This document shows positions 44,751 through 54,477 of a stretch of DNA of 64,000 bases, piece by piece (the first letter of the stretch is position 1; each line of letters opens with the position of its first letter). Source of the stretch: Afifellaceae bacterium (GTDB lineage: Bacteria > Pseudomonadota > Alphaproteobacteria > Rhizobiales > Afifellaceae); assembly GCA_028284625.1 (NCBI GenBank), contig JANQRH010000006.1:1-64000 (forward strand), written 5' to 3'. Position numbers and translations under genes: made by a program. A model generated the notes under the pieces. That model searched no databases. It had not been told where the DNA came from and worked only from the letters and a program-made list of their open reading frames with translations.

Positions 44751-45905
44751 ATGATCCTGCGTGAGATCGCCAACGAAGCGGTCGCCGGCGGCGCTGGCGC
44801 CCCCAAGGTGCTCGTCGTCGACGACGACGCGACGAGCCGTTTGCTGGCTGGCGCGGCGCTAAAGGATCAGATGCAGATCACCGAGGCTGAGAACGGTGAA
44901 GTCGCGCTCCAGATCCTGGGGCGCGAGTCTTTCGATCTGACGATCCTCGACCTCGATATGCCTGTGCTCGACGGATTTGCGGTGATTGAGCAGGCGCGCG
45001 CGCGGCCGGAGACGCGCCATTTGCCGATCATCGTCGTCACGGGCCGTGAGGATGTCGTATCGATTGAGCGCGCCTTCGCGCTTGGGGCGACGTCGTTTCT
45101 CTGCAAACCGATCAACTGGAACGTCTTTCGCCACCAAGTCGCCTATGTCTTTCATAAGGCTCAGGTTGAGCGCCGGTTGCGTGCCAAGAATGAGCAGCTG
45201 GAGCAGGTGGCTGCCTTGCGCGCCCGCTCCATCGCCGCGCTCTCGCGCTCCATAGAATCAGCCGCAACCCGCCTCGATTGCCCGCCGGAAGGCCAACCGG
45301 CGTCCACTGAGCTCCACAAATATTGCGAGAAGATGCGGAAGCTCGTGCGCCGCGTCGGTCACGTCTCCGATGTCTTGACCGGCTCCACGGAGTTCTTTCC
45401 TCAAGCCGCGGAGGCGCACGATGTGGCTGCCGCAGCGGTGGCGATGCTGGAATCGGAAGACGGCTCCGTGCCGGCGGAGCGCATCGACATTCAGGAATCT
45501 GAGCCGCTCAAGCTGCATGGCGACGCCGATCTGGTCAAAGGCGCGCTTGTCGAGATACTCGCCAATGCGCTGGAAGCCTCGCCGTCAGAGGAGAGGGTGC
45601 AGCTGCGGGTCGTCGGAGCATCACCAAACCGCGTGCGCTTCGAGATTGAGGATCACGGCGCCGGCATTCCCGAACACTTGCTTGAGGCCGGCATTGCCGA
45701 CCTCGCCGCCGACGTCGCCGCAGGCTCAAATGCCAAGCCTGGCCTTGGGCTGGCCTTGGCCAAGGCGGTCGTTGACCGCCATCACGGCCATTTCGGCATC
45801 GTTTCGGAGCCCGGTCGCGGCACGGAAGTGTTTTTGAGCTTCCCCGCGGCGGCAGAGGCCGATGGTGAAGCGACACTTAACCAAGCAGTTCGAATCGCGT
45901 CGTGA
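44751..45905 (+). CDS. Response regulator receiver fused to an HATPase domain
   Basis: 384 residues from ATG 44751. Receiver domain (about 17-135) with 'VLVVDDDATSRLLAG' and phospho-Asp in 'LTILDLDMPVLDGF', then a coiled linker, then an ATPase domain with 'EILANALEASP', 'IEDHGAGIPEHL' and 'PGLGLALAKAV'. The linker has no HisKA-type phosphoacceptor His. So it is either an atypical kinase or an ATPase switched by phosphorylation. Encoded divergently from the hybrid kinase and 10 bases before the GGDEF-EAL gene. Confidence 0.87.
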   Translation: MILREIANEAVAGGAGAPKVLVVDDDATSRLLAGAALKDQMQITEAENGEVALQILGRESFDLTILDLDMPVLDGFAVIEQARARPETRHLPIIVVTGREDVVSIERAFALGATSFLCKPINWNVFRHQVAYVFHKAQVERRLRAKNEQLEQVAALRARSIAALSRSIESAATRLDCPPEGQPASTELHKYCEKMRKLVRRVGHVSDVLTGSTEFFPQAAEAHDVAAAAVAMLESEDGSVPAERIDIQESEPLKLHGDADLVKGALVEILANALEASPSEERVQLRVVGASPNRVRFEIEDHGAGIPEHLLEAGIADLAADVAAGSNAKPGLGLALAKAVVDRHHGHFGIVSEPGRGTEVFLSFPAAAEADGEATLNQAVRIAS

Positions 45906-45914
45906 GGGTTACCG

Positions 45915-47387
45915 TTGAATTGGGCTCGGTCACTTAAGAAACCAGTTCCGAACGCGGAGAGAAGCGGCGTGTCCGCCAACAGATCAAGCGCTCGTGAAGC
46001 CGTTGAAGGTTGGGCCGACGCTCCGCGCTCCAAGAGCGCCGGCCCAACCGAGGCTGCCTGGGATGGGTGGCAAAGCGACCGGCTGGCGGCGCTGCAGCGC
46101 GAGCTTGCAAAGCCGTCGCTGTCGAATCGCAAGGCTATCATCGACGCGCTGGGCGCCGCGATCCGTGAGGCGACCGCCAGCGGCAACCCCGCCGCGGCAA
46201 TGCTGCTCGATCTCAACGGCTTCTTGGGAATCAACGCCGCCTGGGGGCCGGCGATGGGCGATCAGGTGCTCGCCGCGACCGGTGACCGGATCAGCCACTT
46301 CCTTGCGCATGCGCCGCGCGGCGGGGGAACCGCCTATGTCGGCCACCTCGATTCAGATCATTATCTTGTCGTTCTCACCGACGTCGAGAACTTCGGCGCG
46401 CTGCGCGCGCTGGCGACGGAGCTGATCGCCGCCCTGGCGCAGCCGATCGTGATCTCCGAGCAATCGCTTTCAGTGAGCGCCCGTGCCGCCATCGTTCAGG
46501 TGCCCAAGCACGGGCGGAGCGTCACAAGCGTGCTGGCGCGCGGCTTCCGCCTCCTCAACACCGCGGCCCGCTCGACCTCCGACTCCGTGGCCATTTCTGA
46601 GTCCGATTCCGGCACCGCCTCATCGCTGATCATGCTCGAGCGCGATCTTAACGCGGCGCTCTCCACCGATCAGCTTTTTGTCGCGTTGCAGCCGAAGGTG
46701 GAGGCCACGACCGGCCTGATCCATGGCGCGGAAGCGTTGGCGCGCTGGAATCATCCAGAGCGTGGTGCTCTGCCACCCCTGGTTTTCGTTGAGGCAGCCG
46801 AGCAGAGCGGCCTGATCTTTGATTTGGGGCTACGCATCCTTCGCGATGTCTGCCGTGCCAGCAATGGTCTCGCTAAGTCGGGCAAGCCGTTCAATCTGGC
46901 TGTGAATGTGTCGCCGCATCAGCTTGCCCACAATGAGTTCCTGGGCCGCTTTCTTGAGGTCGTCGACCGCGAAGGGGTCAACCCGGAGACGTTGGAGATC
47001 GAGGTGACGGAAACGGCCGCGATGATGGGCGGCGAGCGGATGCTGGAGAGCCTGCGGGCGCTCAGGCGCTGCGGCATCGGCGTTGCGATCGATGATTTCG
47101 GCACGGGCTTCTCGAATCTGGCGTCGCTGTCGGCGCTGCCGGCCGACGGCCTGAAGATCGATCGGTCGCTGGTCAGCGGAAGCGACGATGGCGGCAAAGC
47201 CGAAGCGCTTTTGGGCCTTGCCGTGAATCTGGGGCAGACCTTCGGGCTGATCACCGTCGCAGAGGGCGTCGAGACGGGTGATCAGCTGCAGCGCCTCAAG
47301 GCGCTCGGCTGTGACCTGATCCAGGGCTACTATACCGGCCGTCCCGTGCCGAGCAGCGAATTCGCCGAGCGCTATCTGCGAGACTGA
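45915..47387 (+). CDS. GGDEF-EAL protein, probable c-di-GMP phosphodiesterase
   Basis: 490 residues, starting at TTG 45915. The GGDEF domain (about 55-215) is degenerate: the signature position reads 'GHLDSDHYLVVL', so cyclase activity is unlikely. The EAL domain (about 235-485) keeps its metal and catalytic motifs: 'GAEALARWNHP', 'LAVNVSPHQL', 'EIEVTETAAM', 'AIDDFGTGFSNLASL' and 'LKIDRSLV'. No membrane helix; cytoplasmic. Probably an output of the kinase/REC pair next to it, lowering c-di-GMP. Confidence 0.9.
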   Translation: MNWARSLKKPVPNAERSGVSANRSSAREAVEGWADAPRSKSAGPTEAAWDGWQSDRLAALQRELAKPSLSNRKAIIDALGAAIREATASGNPAAAMLLDLNGFLGINAAWGPAMGDQVLAATGDRISHFLAHAPRGGGTAYVGHLDSDHYLVVLTDVENFGALRALATELIAALAQPIVISEQSLSVSARAAIVQVPKHGRSVTSVLARGFRLLNTAARSTSDSVAISESDSGTASSLIMLERDLNAALSTDQLFVALQPKVEATTGLIHGAEALARWNHPERGALPPLVFVEAAEQSGLIFDLGLRILRDVCRASNGLAKSGKPFNLAVNVSPHQLAHNEFLGRFLEVVDREGVNPETLEIEVTETAAMMGGERMLESLRALRRCGIGVAIDDFGTGFSNLASLSALPADGLKIDRSLVSGSDDGGKAEALLGLAVNLGQTFGLITVAEGVETGDQLQRLKALGCDLIQGYYTGRPVPSSEFAERYLRD

Positions 47388-47567
47388 GCGCGCCGCCCAG
47401 ATGGGTCCCGCCGTGTTCACGCCGGCGCGTGGCGGCATGAAGAAGTTCTTAACTCTCCCGACAGCTTTCGAACGAAATTAAGGGAATCGAGGGCACGGCA
47501 TCCGAGAATACAGGGTGCGGTGCTCGCGCGCCGGCTGCATGACAAGAACACGCGGGATCAATCGCCC

Positions 47568-48830
47568 ATGACGGGGACAGCGTTTACGAGGCGAATTGCA
47601 GAGAACGAGGGCGGCAATGTCGCTCTGGTGTTTTCGCTCGCCTTGCCGGTTTTTGTCGCAGTAACCGGATTGGCCATCGACAGCGCCAGTTTCTATAACC
47701 AGCAATCCAGCATGCAGGCTGTGGCCGACTCCACCGCATTGGCGGTTGCCAAGGAGCTGCACCTCTTCACCGAGAAGCCGACCACCCTTGAGGAGGCGGG
47801 CAGGGACAAGGCGGAGGCGATGCTGGCTGAGAAAGGCCTCGCTGGGCTGAAGCACACGACCGGCGTGACGGTCGACACCAAAGAAGGTGTCGCGGAAGTC
47901 GAAATCGTCATGCATGCGAATTCATTCCTGCCGGCAGAAATCTGGGGCGAGAGCCCGATCCGCGTGACCGCCGATGCGCACACTTACGGCGATCTGCGTC
48001 TCTGCGTACTCGGTCTGGACGGGAACGCCGACCACACGGTGGCACTCGACAAGAGCGCACAGATGGAGGCGCCCGAATGCGCGGTGCAATCGAACTCCAT
48101 AAGCCCATTGGGGTTGAGTGCCAGCCGTGGCAGTTCCTTGACAGCGCAGTTCTCCTGCTCCGCCGGCGGCTTCAACGGTAATGATGACGACGACGAGGGG
48201 GCCTTTGAACCGGATCCGGAAACCGACTGCCCGGTTCTTGAAGATCCGCTGGCGCTCCGAGATGAGCCGACGGTTGGAGGTTGCGACTATCACAAGAGCC
48301 ACTTCAACAAGGGCACGGTTTCCATCTCCCCCGGCACGTATTGCGGCGGCATAAAGATCACCGGCAAGACGACCGTGACGGCTGAGCCGGGCGTCTACAT
48401 CATCACCGGAGGCGATCTGAGGGTAAGCAACAACTCGTCGCTGCAAGGCGAAGATGTGAGCTTCTTCTTCACCGACGACGCCGTCATCAACTTCAAGGAC
48501 AAGGCACTCATCGAGCTGAGCGCCCCTAAGGACGGGCCCATGGCCGGCATCCTGTTCTTTGAGACCCGCACCGCCCCGCCGAACCGCAACTTTGAGATCA
48601 GCAGCGATGCCGCCCGTAAGCTGCTAGGCACGATCTACCTCTCGCAAGGCGTTTTCAAAGGCGGCGGTAAGGGTCGCATCGCCGATGCGTCCGATTACAC
48701 GATCATCATCGCGCGGCGCATCGATGTGGAAGGCTCGCAGCTCATCATCAACGCCGACTACGCCGGATCCGATGTGCCGGTACCGGACGGCCTCGGGCCG
48801 AAATCCAGAAAAGTCAGGCTCTCCCACTAG
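47568..48830 (+). CDS. TadE/TadG-like pilus-assembly-related protein
   Basis: 420 residues from ATG 47568. The N-terminal part is the TadG/DUF2134 signature: 'ENEGGNVALVFSLALPVF' membrane helix followed by 'LAIDSASFYNQQSSMQAVAD'. The large extracytoplasmic part has an acidic run (NDDDDEGAF) that could bind calcium, and a C-terminal region rich in beta strands ('AEPGVYIITGGDLRVSNNSS'). No other tad/cpa pilus gene is within the window, so it is an orphan. Confidence 0.83.
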   Translation: MTGTAFTRRIAENEGGNVALVFSLALPVFVAVTGLAIDSASFYNQQSSMQAVADSTALAVAKELHLFTEKPTTLEEAGRDKAEAMLAEKGLAGLKHTTGVTVDTKEGVAEVEIVMHANSFLPAEIWGESPIRVTADAHTYGDLRLCVLGLDGNADHTVALDKSAQMEAPECAVQSNSISPLGLSASRGSSLTAQFSCSAGGFNGNDDDDEGAFEPDPETDCPVLEDPLALRDEPTVGGCDYHKSHFNKGTVSISPGTYCGGIKITGKTTVTAEPGVYIITGGDLRVSNNSSLQGEDVSFFFTDDAVINFKDKALIELSAPKDGPMAGILFFETRTAPPNRNFEISSDAARKLLGTIYLSQGVFKGGGKGRIADASDYTIIIARRIDVEGSQLIINADYAGSDVPVPDGLGPKSRKVRLSH

Positions 48831-48966
48831 GTCATCGACCGGCCGCCCGCCGAACCGGAGCGGGGACCTTCAGCACCGCCGAATATCCCTTCGCACGCCG
48901 CCCATTCGACGGCCGGTGCGGCGGCGCTTTCATATGCCCAAAATCGCGTCGTTCCGCCGCTCCGAT

Positions 48967-48980
48967 TTGACCTAAATCAT
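48967..48980. promoter_or_regulatory. FNR/FixK-like box upstream of the hydrogenase operon
   Basis: TTGACCTAAATCAT matches TTGAT-N4-ATCAA at 8 of 10 positions. It is 78 bases before the start of the first hydrogenase gene, and a second, better box lies before hypC. Suggests induction at low oxygen. Confidence 0.55.
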
Positions 48981-49058
48981 AGCTGAACCAGGCTGGGTTC
49001 GCGACTAAGGTGATCACCGGGTTCTCAAAATCGGCGGGGCACGAACCGATGGCATTCC

Positions 49059-50207
49059 ATGACTGAAGCAGCGAAGTCGGTCATCTCAATTGATGGCCTC
49101 CAGGCGCTTATCGACGCCTTGGCGGCCAAGAACTACCAGATAATGGGGCCAACCGTTCACGACGGCGCCATTATCTATGATGCAATCACCAAAACCGCCG
49201 ACCTGCCGGCCGGCTGGACCGATCGCCAGGATGGCGGGCGCTATCGCCTTGAGCGGCGCGACGATGACGCGCTGTTCGGCTACGTCGTCGGGCCGCATTC
49301 GTGGAAGCAGTTTTTGCATCCGGCGAAGGAGACCCTCTGGAAAGCGAGCCGCGGCGCGGACGGAATCGTCGTCACGGCCGAGGAGCCGAGCCCGCAAAAA
49401 TTCGCCTTCATCGGTGTCAGGTCCTGCGAGCTCGCGGCGATCGCTGTCCAGGATAAGGTGTTCCTCGAGGGGCCGTATCTTGACGTGCCTTATGCCGAGC
49501 GGCGGAAGGACAACTTCATCGTCGCCGTCAATTGCGGCGAAGCGGGCGGCACATGCTTCTGCGTTTCCATGCAGACCGGACCGAAAGCAGACGCCGGTTA
49601 TGACGTCGCGCTGACGGAGCTGCACCACAACGGTGCCCATGAGTTCCTGGTGGAGGTGGGCAGCGAAGCCGGCGCCGCACTGATGCAAGAGGTGCCGCAT
49701 CGCCAGGCGAGCGACGAGCAGATTTCAGCCGCCGAGGCAGCCGTCGCCAATGCCACGAATCAGATGGGGCGGACGCTCGACACCAACGGGCTGAAGGAGC
49801 TGCTGCAGGGCAATGCCAACCATCCGCAATGGGATGCCGTGGCGGAGCGCTGCCTGAGCTGCGGCAATTGCACGATGGTGTGCCCGACCTGCTTCTGCAC
49901 CACGGTCGACGACCACAGCGATTTGAGCGGCGACAACGCCGAGCGCGTGCGCAAGTGGGATTCCTGCTTCACGCTGGACTTCTCCTACATCCACGGCGGC
50001 AGCGTGCGCACCGCCACCCGCTCGCGCTATCGCCAATGGATGACCCACAAGCTCGCCAGCTGGTACGATCAGTTCGGCACCTCAGGATGCGTGGGCTGCG
50101 GACGCTGCATTACTTGGTGCCCGGTGGGCATCGACATCACAGAAGAAGCCGCAGCCATAAGGGCGGCACCGATGACCGATAAGGAGAAGCCGAATGAAAG
50201 GCCTTGA
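49059..50207 (+). CDS. hyhB: [NiFe] hydrogenase (group 3b-type) beta subunit, Fe-S electron transfer
   Basis: 382 residues, cytoplasmic. Two C-terminal [4Fe-4S] motifs carry electrons between diaphorase and hydrogenase parts: '[18 protein letters not shown]' and '[16 protein letters not shown]'. The N-terminal region with '[19 protein letters not shown]' is typical of HyhB/HydB (sulfhydrogenase beta). First gene of the operon; its end overlaps the cyclic-nucleotide-domain gene by 14 bases. Confidence 0.9.
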   Translation: MTEAAKSVISIDGLQALIDALAAKNYQIMGPTVHDGAIIYDAITKTADLPAGWTDRQDGGRYRLERRDDDALFGYVVGPHSWKQFLHPAKETLWKASRGADGIVVTAEEPSPQKFAFIGVRSCELAAIAVQDKVFLEGPYLDVPYAERRKDNFIVAVNCGEAGGTCFCVSMQTGPKADAGYDVALTELHHNGAHEFLVEVGSEAGAALMQEVPHRQASDEQISAAEAAVANATNQMGRTLDTNGLKELLQGNANHPQWDAVAERCLSCGNCTMVCPTCFCTTVDDHSDLSGDNAERVRKWDSCFTLDFSYIHGGSVRTATRSRYRQWMTHKLASWYDQFGTSGCVGCGRCITWCPVGIDITEEAAAIRAAPMTDKEKPNERP

Positions 50208-50652
50208 GGACATCCTGCGGGAGCACCCGTTTCTCTCCGGTTTCTCGCCCGAGCAAAGCGATCTCATCGTGGGCTGCGCCCGCAACCATCGCTTCAACGC
50301 CGGTCAGTATCTCTTCCACGAAGGCGACCCGGCCGATGAGTTCTATCTGATCCGCCGCGGCAAGGTGGCCCTTGAGATCGTCGCCCCGGGGAAGCCCCCG
50401 ATCGTCTTTGCAACGCTTGGCGAGGGCGAAATCGTCGGCGCCTCGTGGCTTGTCGCGCCGCATCGCACGATGTTCGACGCACGCGCCGTGGAGCTGACGC
50501 GCGCCATCGGCATCGACGCGGCCTGCCTGCGTGGCAAATGCGATGAAGATCACAGCCTCGGCTACGAGATGATGAAGGCGTTTCTACCGATCCTCGTGCA
50601 GCGCTTGAACGCCACCCGACTGCAGATTCTCGACGTCTATGGGAGGGCTTGA
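50194..50652 (+). CDS. Stand-alone cyclic-nucleotide-binding-domain protein in the hydrogenase operon
   Basis: 152 residues consisting of one cNMP-binding beta-roll and flanking helices. The N terminus '[19 protein letters not shown]' and '[20 protein letters not shown]' are standard. The phosphate cassette position reads '[20 protein letters not shown]', where the Arg/Ala pattern of a true cAMP site is not obvious, so ligand binding is uncertain. No helix-turn-helix is present: it cannot be an FNR/CRP regulator itself. It overlaps hyhB at its start and lies 1 base before the likely hyhG start, so it is made together with the subunits and may be a regulatory partner of the enzyme. Confidence 0.87.
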   Translation: MKGLEDILREHPFLSGFSPEQSDLIVGCARNHRFNAGQYLFHEGDPADEFYLIRRGKVALEIVAPGKPPIVFATLGEGEIVGASWLVAPHRTMFDARAVELTRAIGIDAACLRGKCDEDHSLGYEMMKAFLPILVQRLNATRLQILDVYGRA

Positions 50653-50653
50653 G

Positions 50654-51493
50654 GTGAGTGCGGCACCGCAACTCGACCCGTTTCTGCCGGATATCTACAG
50701 CGTCCGCGACGTCCGCCGTGAGCTTCCCGACACGGTAACATTGGAGGTCGCGCCCAAGGCCGGCGCGCGCCCGGATTTTGAGCCCGGGCAATTCAACATG
50801 CTCTATGCCTTCGGCATCGGCGAGATCGCCATCAGCTTGAGCGGCAGCGCCGGCTCCGGCGAGACGTTCATCCACACCGTCCGCGAGGTCGGCGCCGTCA
50901 GCGCGGCAATATCGAAGCTGGAGGTCGGTGCGGAGCTCGGCCTGCGCGGTCCCTACGGGGCCGGCTGGCCGGTGAACGCGGCGGAAGGGTCCGACGTCGT
51001 CTTTGTCGCCGGCGGCCTGGGCTTGGCGCCGCTCCGCCCCGCGATCCTTCATGTCCTGGCGAACCGCAACCGCTACGGCCGCGTTGTGCTGCTCTTCGGG
51101 AGCCGCAACCCGACGGACCTGCTTTATCGCGACGAGCTTGCCGTGTGGCGTCAGCGCCTCGACGTGGATATCGACGTCACGGTCGACCACGCCGACGCTG
51201 AATGGCGCGGCAATGTCGGCGTCGTTCCGGCGCTGATCCCTCGCGCGTCGTTCGATCCGACCGACACCATCGCCTTTGTCTGCGGCCCGGAGGTGATGAT
51301 GCGCTTCTCCGTTGCCGCGTTGCGTGACGCCGGCGTGCCGCTTGACCATGTCTATGTCTCGATGGAGCGCAATATGAAATGCGCCATCGGCCTGTGCGGG
51401 CATTGCCAGTTCGGGCCGACCTTCGTGTGCAAGGACGGGCCGGTGATGCGGTTTGACGCGATCGCCGACATCTTTTCGATCCGGGAGATATGA
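50654..51493 (+). CDS. hyhG: [NiFe] hydrogenase gamma subunit, FAD/NAD(P)-binding diaphorase
   Basis: 279 residues from GTG 50654, which has GGGAGGG 7 bases upstream; an overlapping ATG at 50639 is possible. Ferredoxin-reductase-type FAD domain, NAD(P) domain with '[17 protein letters not shown]', and a C-terminal [2Fe-2S] site in '[20 protein letters not shown]'. Matches the HyhG/HydG subunit that exchanges electrons with NADP(H). Confidence 0.91.
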   Translation: MSAAPQLDPFLPDIYSVRDVRRELPDTVTLEVAPKAGARPDFEPGQFNMLYAFGIGEIAISLSGSAGSGETFIHTVREVGAVSAAISKLEVGAELGLRGPYGAGWPVNAAEGSDVVFVAGGLGLAPLRPAILHVLANRNRYGRVVLLFGSRNPTDLLYRDELAVWRQRLDVDIDVTVDHADAEWRGNVGVVPALIPRASFDPTDTIAFVCGPEVMMRFSVAALRDAGVPLDHVYVSMERNMKCAIGLCGHCQFGPTFVCKDGPVMRFDAIADIFSIREI

Positions 51494-51494
51494 C

Positions 51495-52271
51495 ATGAGC
51501 GAAGCGAAGCGCCCACGGCTCGCGGTTTGGAAATTCGCCTCATGCGACGGCTGCCAGCTATCGCTGCTGGATTGCGAGGATGAGCTCCTTGCGCTTGCCG
51601 GCGCCATCGAGATCGCCAACTTTCCTGAGGCCTCCAGCGCGATCTCGGACGGACCTTATGATCTCTCGCTCGTGGAGGGGTCGATCACCACGCCGCATGA
51701 CGCCGAGCGCATCCAGATGGTGCGCGAGCAATCCAAGTTCCTCGTCACGATCGGCGCCTGCGCCACCGCCGGCGGCATCCAGGCGCTGCGTAACTTCGCC
51801 GACGTCAACGAGTTCATTTCGGTGGTGTATGCCTCGCCGCATTACATCAAGACGTTGGAGACCTCGACGGCGATCGCCGACCACATTCCGGTCGACTACG
51901 AGCTGCACGGTTGCCCCATCAACAAGATGCAGCTTGTGGAGGTCATCTCCGCGTTCATCGCCGGCCGCAAGCCGGCGATCGCGTCGCATAGCGTGTGCGT
52001 TGAGTGCAAGCAGCGCGGCACGGTCTGCGTGATGGTGCAGGGCACGCCCTGCCTGGGTCCGGTGACGCATGCCGGTTGCGGGGCGATCTGCCCCGCCTAT
52101 CGGCGCGGCTGCTACGGCTGCTACGGTCCGATGGAGGATCCCAATACCGCGGCGCTGGCGCGGGAATGGCAGCAGCTCGGTAAGACGCCGCGTGACGTTC
52201 AGCACGCTTTTCGCACCTATAACGCCGGGGCGGAGGCGTTTTTGAAAGAAGGCCAAGCGCATGGCAACTAA
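51495..52271 (+). CDS. hyhS: [NiFe] hydrogenase delta (small) subunit
   Basis: 258 residues from ATG 51495. The proximal Fe-S ligands start with '[19 protein letters not shown]', followed by '[17 protein letters not shown]', and the remaining ligands '[20 protein letters not shown]' and 'GCYGCYGP'. No Tat signal, as expected of a cytoplasmic group 3 enzyme. Overlaps the large subunit start by 11 bases. Confidence 0.92.
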   Translation: MSEAKRPRLAVWKFASCDGCQLSLLDCEDELLALAGAIEIANFPEASSAISDGPYDLSLVEGSITTPHDAERIQMVREQSKFLVTIGACATAGGIQALRNFADVNEFISVVYASPHYIKTLETSTAIADHIPVDYELHGCPINKMQLVEVISAFIAGRKPAIASHSVCVECKQRGTVCVMVQGTPCLGPVTHAGCGAICPAYRRGCYGCYGPMEDPNTAALAREWQQLGKTPRDVQHAFRTYNAGAEAFLKEGQAHGN

Positions 52272-53550
52272 ATCGATAAAGGTCGACTACCTTGCGCGTG
52301 TCGAAGGTGAGGGCGCGCTCGATCTGCACATCAAAGACGGTCAGGTGACCGCGGCGCAGCTTCGCATCTTCGAGCCGCCGCGCTTCTTCGAGGCCTTCTT
52401 GCGTGGGCGGAGCTATGCGGAGACGCCCGACATCGTCGCGCGCATCTGCGGCATCTGCCCGATCGCCTATCAAATGAGCGCGGTGCACGCGATCGAGCAG
52501 GCCTTCGGCGTAACGGTCGACGGCCAGCTCCGCGCGCTGAGGCGGCTCATCTATTGCGGCGAGTGGATCGAGAGCCACGGCCTGCATGTCGTGATGCTGC
52601 ACGCGCCGGACTTCCTCGGATTCCACGACGCCATCCAGATGGCCGGCGATCACGCCGAGATCGTGCAGGGCGGCCTGGCCCTGAAGAAGGCCGGCAACGA
52701 ATTGCTGCGCGTTCTGGGCGGGCGCGAGATTCATCCCATCAACGTCAAGGCCGGCGGCTTCTACCGGCTGCCGACGCGCGCCGAGATGGCGCCAGTGGCC
52801 GAAGACCTCAAGCGGGCCCGCGACATTGCGGTCGACCTGGTGCGCTGGGTCGCTAAGCTTCCGTTCCCCGATTACGAGCGCGACTACGAGTTCGTGGCGT
52901 TGCGCCACCCCGACGAATATCCGTTCAACGAAGGGCGTCTGGTCTCTAATCGCGGCATCGACGTCGACATCTCCGAATTCGACGATGAGTTCGAGGAGCG
53001 GCATGTGGAGCATTCCACAGCGCTGCATTCGGTGGTGAAGCGCCGCGGCCCCTACCTGGTCGGCCCGTTGGCCCGCTATGCGCTGAACTACGAGCTTCTG
53101 CCGCAATCGGTGAAGGATTTGGCGGCCGAAATCGGGCTCGGTCCGGTCTGCAAGAACCCGTTCCAGAGCATCATCGTCCGTGCGCTGGAGGTGCTGTTTG
53201 CCTGCGAGGAGGCGCTGAGGATCATCGACGATTACGATCCGTCTCAGCCCGCTTCCGTGCCGTTTGAGACACGCGCCGGCGTTGGCTATGGCTGCACGGA
53301 GGCGCCGCGCGGCATTTGCTGGCATCGCTACGAGCTTGCCGATGACGGTTCGATCGTCTCTGCGCGCATCGTGCCGCCCACGTCGCAGAACCAGCCGAGC
53401 ATTGAGGCGGACCTCGCGGCGGTCGCCTCGACCATGCTCAACGAGACCGACGATCGGATTCGGCATCGCTGCGAGCAAAGCATCCGCAACTACGACCCCT
53501 GCATCTCCTGCTCGGTGCATTTCCTCAATCTGACGATCCATAGGTCATGA
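52261..53550 (+). CDS. hyhL: [NiFe] hydrogenase alpha (large, catalytic) subunit
   Basis: 429 residues, carries the NiFe site. The N-terminal ligand motif is '[11 protein letters not shown]' and the C-terminal one 'DPCISCSVH'. A nine-residue tail (FLNLTIHRS) follows His420 and would be removed by the protease encoded immediately downstream after nickel insertion. The four-subunit set with an NADP-type diaphorase places it in group 3b. Overlaps the protease start by 4 bases. Confidence 0.94.
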   Translation: MATKSIKVDYLARVEGEGALDLHIKDGQVTAAQLRIFEPPRFFEAFLRGRSYAETPDIVARICGICPIAYQMSAVHAIEQAFGVTVDGQLRALRRLIYCGEWIESHGLHVVMLHAPDFLGFHDAIQMAGDHAEIVQGGLALKKAGNELLRVLGGREIHPINVKAGGFYRLPTRAEMAPVAEDLKRARDIAVDLVRWVAKLPFPDYERDYEFVALRHPDEYPFNEGRLVSNRGIDVDISEFDDEFEERHVEHSTALHSVVKRRGPYLVGPLARYALNYELLPQSVKDLAAEIGLGPVCKNPFQSIIVRALEVLFACEEALRIIDDYDPSQPASVPFETRAGVGYGCTEAPRGICWHRYELADDGSIVSARIVPPTSQNQPSIEADLAAVASTMLNETDDRIRHRCEQSIRNYDPCISCSVHFLNLTIHRS

Positions 53551-54065
53551 GCAGAGCGACGGACGGGGAGAGGCTGGCGCACAAGGTTCTCGTCGTCGGC
53601 ATCGGCAACCCCGTTCGCGGGGATGACGCCATCGGGGCAGCCGTTGCGAAAGCGCTGGCTGGGCGGCTGCCCGACAATGTCGCCATTCGCACGCGCGCCG
53701 GCGACATGCTGGCGCTGATCGATGATTGGGACGGCTTCGACGCACTGATCTGCATCGACGCGGCCGTGCCGATGGGCACGCCCGGCCGCATTCACCGCAT
53801 CGACCCGAAAGATGAGCCGCTGCCGCGCGACCCTGTCTATGCCTCCAGCCATGCCTTTGGCGTCGCCGAGGCCATCGGGCTCGGCCAGGCGCTGAACAGC
53901 GCGCCGCGGAACATTGTCGTCTTCGCAATCGAAGGCGCGTCGTTTGAGCGCGGCGCGCCGATGACCCCCGAAGTCGCTGCCGCGATCGACGAGGTGGCGG
54001 ACCGCGTCGTGGCCGAAGTGGCGCAGCTCATGCCGCGCGAAGAGGCGGCGCTGGTCGACGCGTGA
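53547..54065 (+). CDS. Hydrogenase maturation protease
   Basis: 172 residues of the HyaD/HycI endopeptidase fold. N-terminal '[20 protein letters not shown]' with the nickel-binding Asp, '[20 protein letters not shown]' with the second acid, and '[13 protein letters not shown]' with the His. Cleaves the C-terminal tail of the large subunit encoded just before. Confidence 0.92.
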   Translation: MSRATDGERLAHKVLVVGIGNPVRGDDAIGAAVAKALAGRLPDNVAIRTRAGDMLALIDDWDGFDALICIDAAVPMGTPGRIHRIDPKDEPLPRDPVYASSHAFGVAEAIGLGQALNSAPRNIVVFAIEGASFERGAPMTPEVAAAIDEVADRVVAEVAQLMPREEAALVDA

Positions 54066-54108
54066 TCGTGCCGCTTGAAGCGGCTCGTTCGCCGGCGCAT
54101 AGCCTGAA

Positions 54109-54122
54109 TTGACGTGCATCAA
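54109..54122. promoter_or_regulatory. FNR/FixK-like box upstream of hypC
   Basis: TTGACGTGCATCAA matches TTGAT-N4-ATCAA at 9 of 10 positions. It lies 53 bases before the hypC start in the only sizeable gap of the hydrogenase block, so hypCABDFE seems to have its own oxygen-controlled promoter. Confidence 0.65.
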
Positions 54123-54174
54123 TCGGGTAGCGCCGATAGAGTGTAGAACCGTTCTGAGCTAACCGGAGAGCTAT

Positions 54175-54477
54175 ATGTGTCTCGGAGTTCCGATGCGGGT
54201 TGTGGAGCGCGACGGCTTCATCGCGCGATGCGAGGCCAAAGGCATCGAGCGCTCGGTGAGCCTGTTTCTTCTCCAGCACGAAACCGTCGATCCCGGCGAC
54301 CATGTCATGGTGCACGTCGGCTACGCCATTCAGAAAATGTCTGAGGCCGACGCCGCAAGCGCCTGGCAGCTGATCGACGGCATGCTGGCGGCGGAGGAGG
54401 AGATGCTTGCCGCTGAGGAGGCCGAAGCGGCGGGTGAGGCCGAGTCAGCAAACGAGAAAGTGCACGCCGGTGCATGA
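54175..54477 (+). CDS. hypC: Hydrogenase assembly chaperone HypC, with acidic C-terminal extension
   Basis: 100 residues from ATG 54175 (GGAG upstream). Starts 'MCLGVPMRVVERDG' with the essential Cys2. 'GDHVMVHVGYAIQKMSEADA' completes the chaperone core. After about residue 75 comes an Ala/Glu-rich tail not found in typical 75-90 residue HypC proteins. HypC with HypD carries the Fe(CN)2CO unit to the large subunit. Confidence 0.92.
   Translation: MCLGVPMRVVERDGFIARCEAKGIERSVSLFLLQHETVDPGDHVMVHVGYAIQKMSEADAASAWQLIDGMLAAEEEMLAAEEAEAAGEAESANEKVHAGA

Noticed and set aside
51955..53541. Long minus-strand open frame (about 528 residues) opposite the hydrogenase large subunit.
   Set aside because: The plus strand encodes an unmistakable NiFe large subunit with both metal motifs; the antisense product has no family features.
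54109..54174. hypC region as the start of a separate mobile hydrogenase island.
   Set aside because: No integrase, transposase, direct repeats or shift in base composition that I can see around the hydrogenase block.
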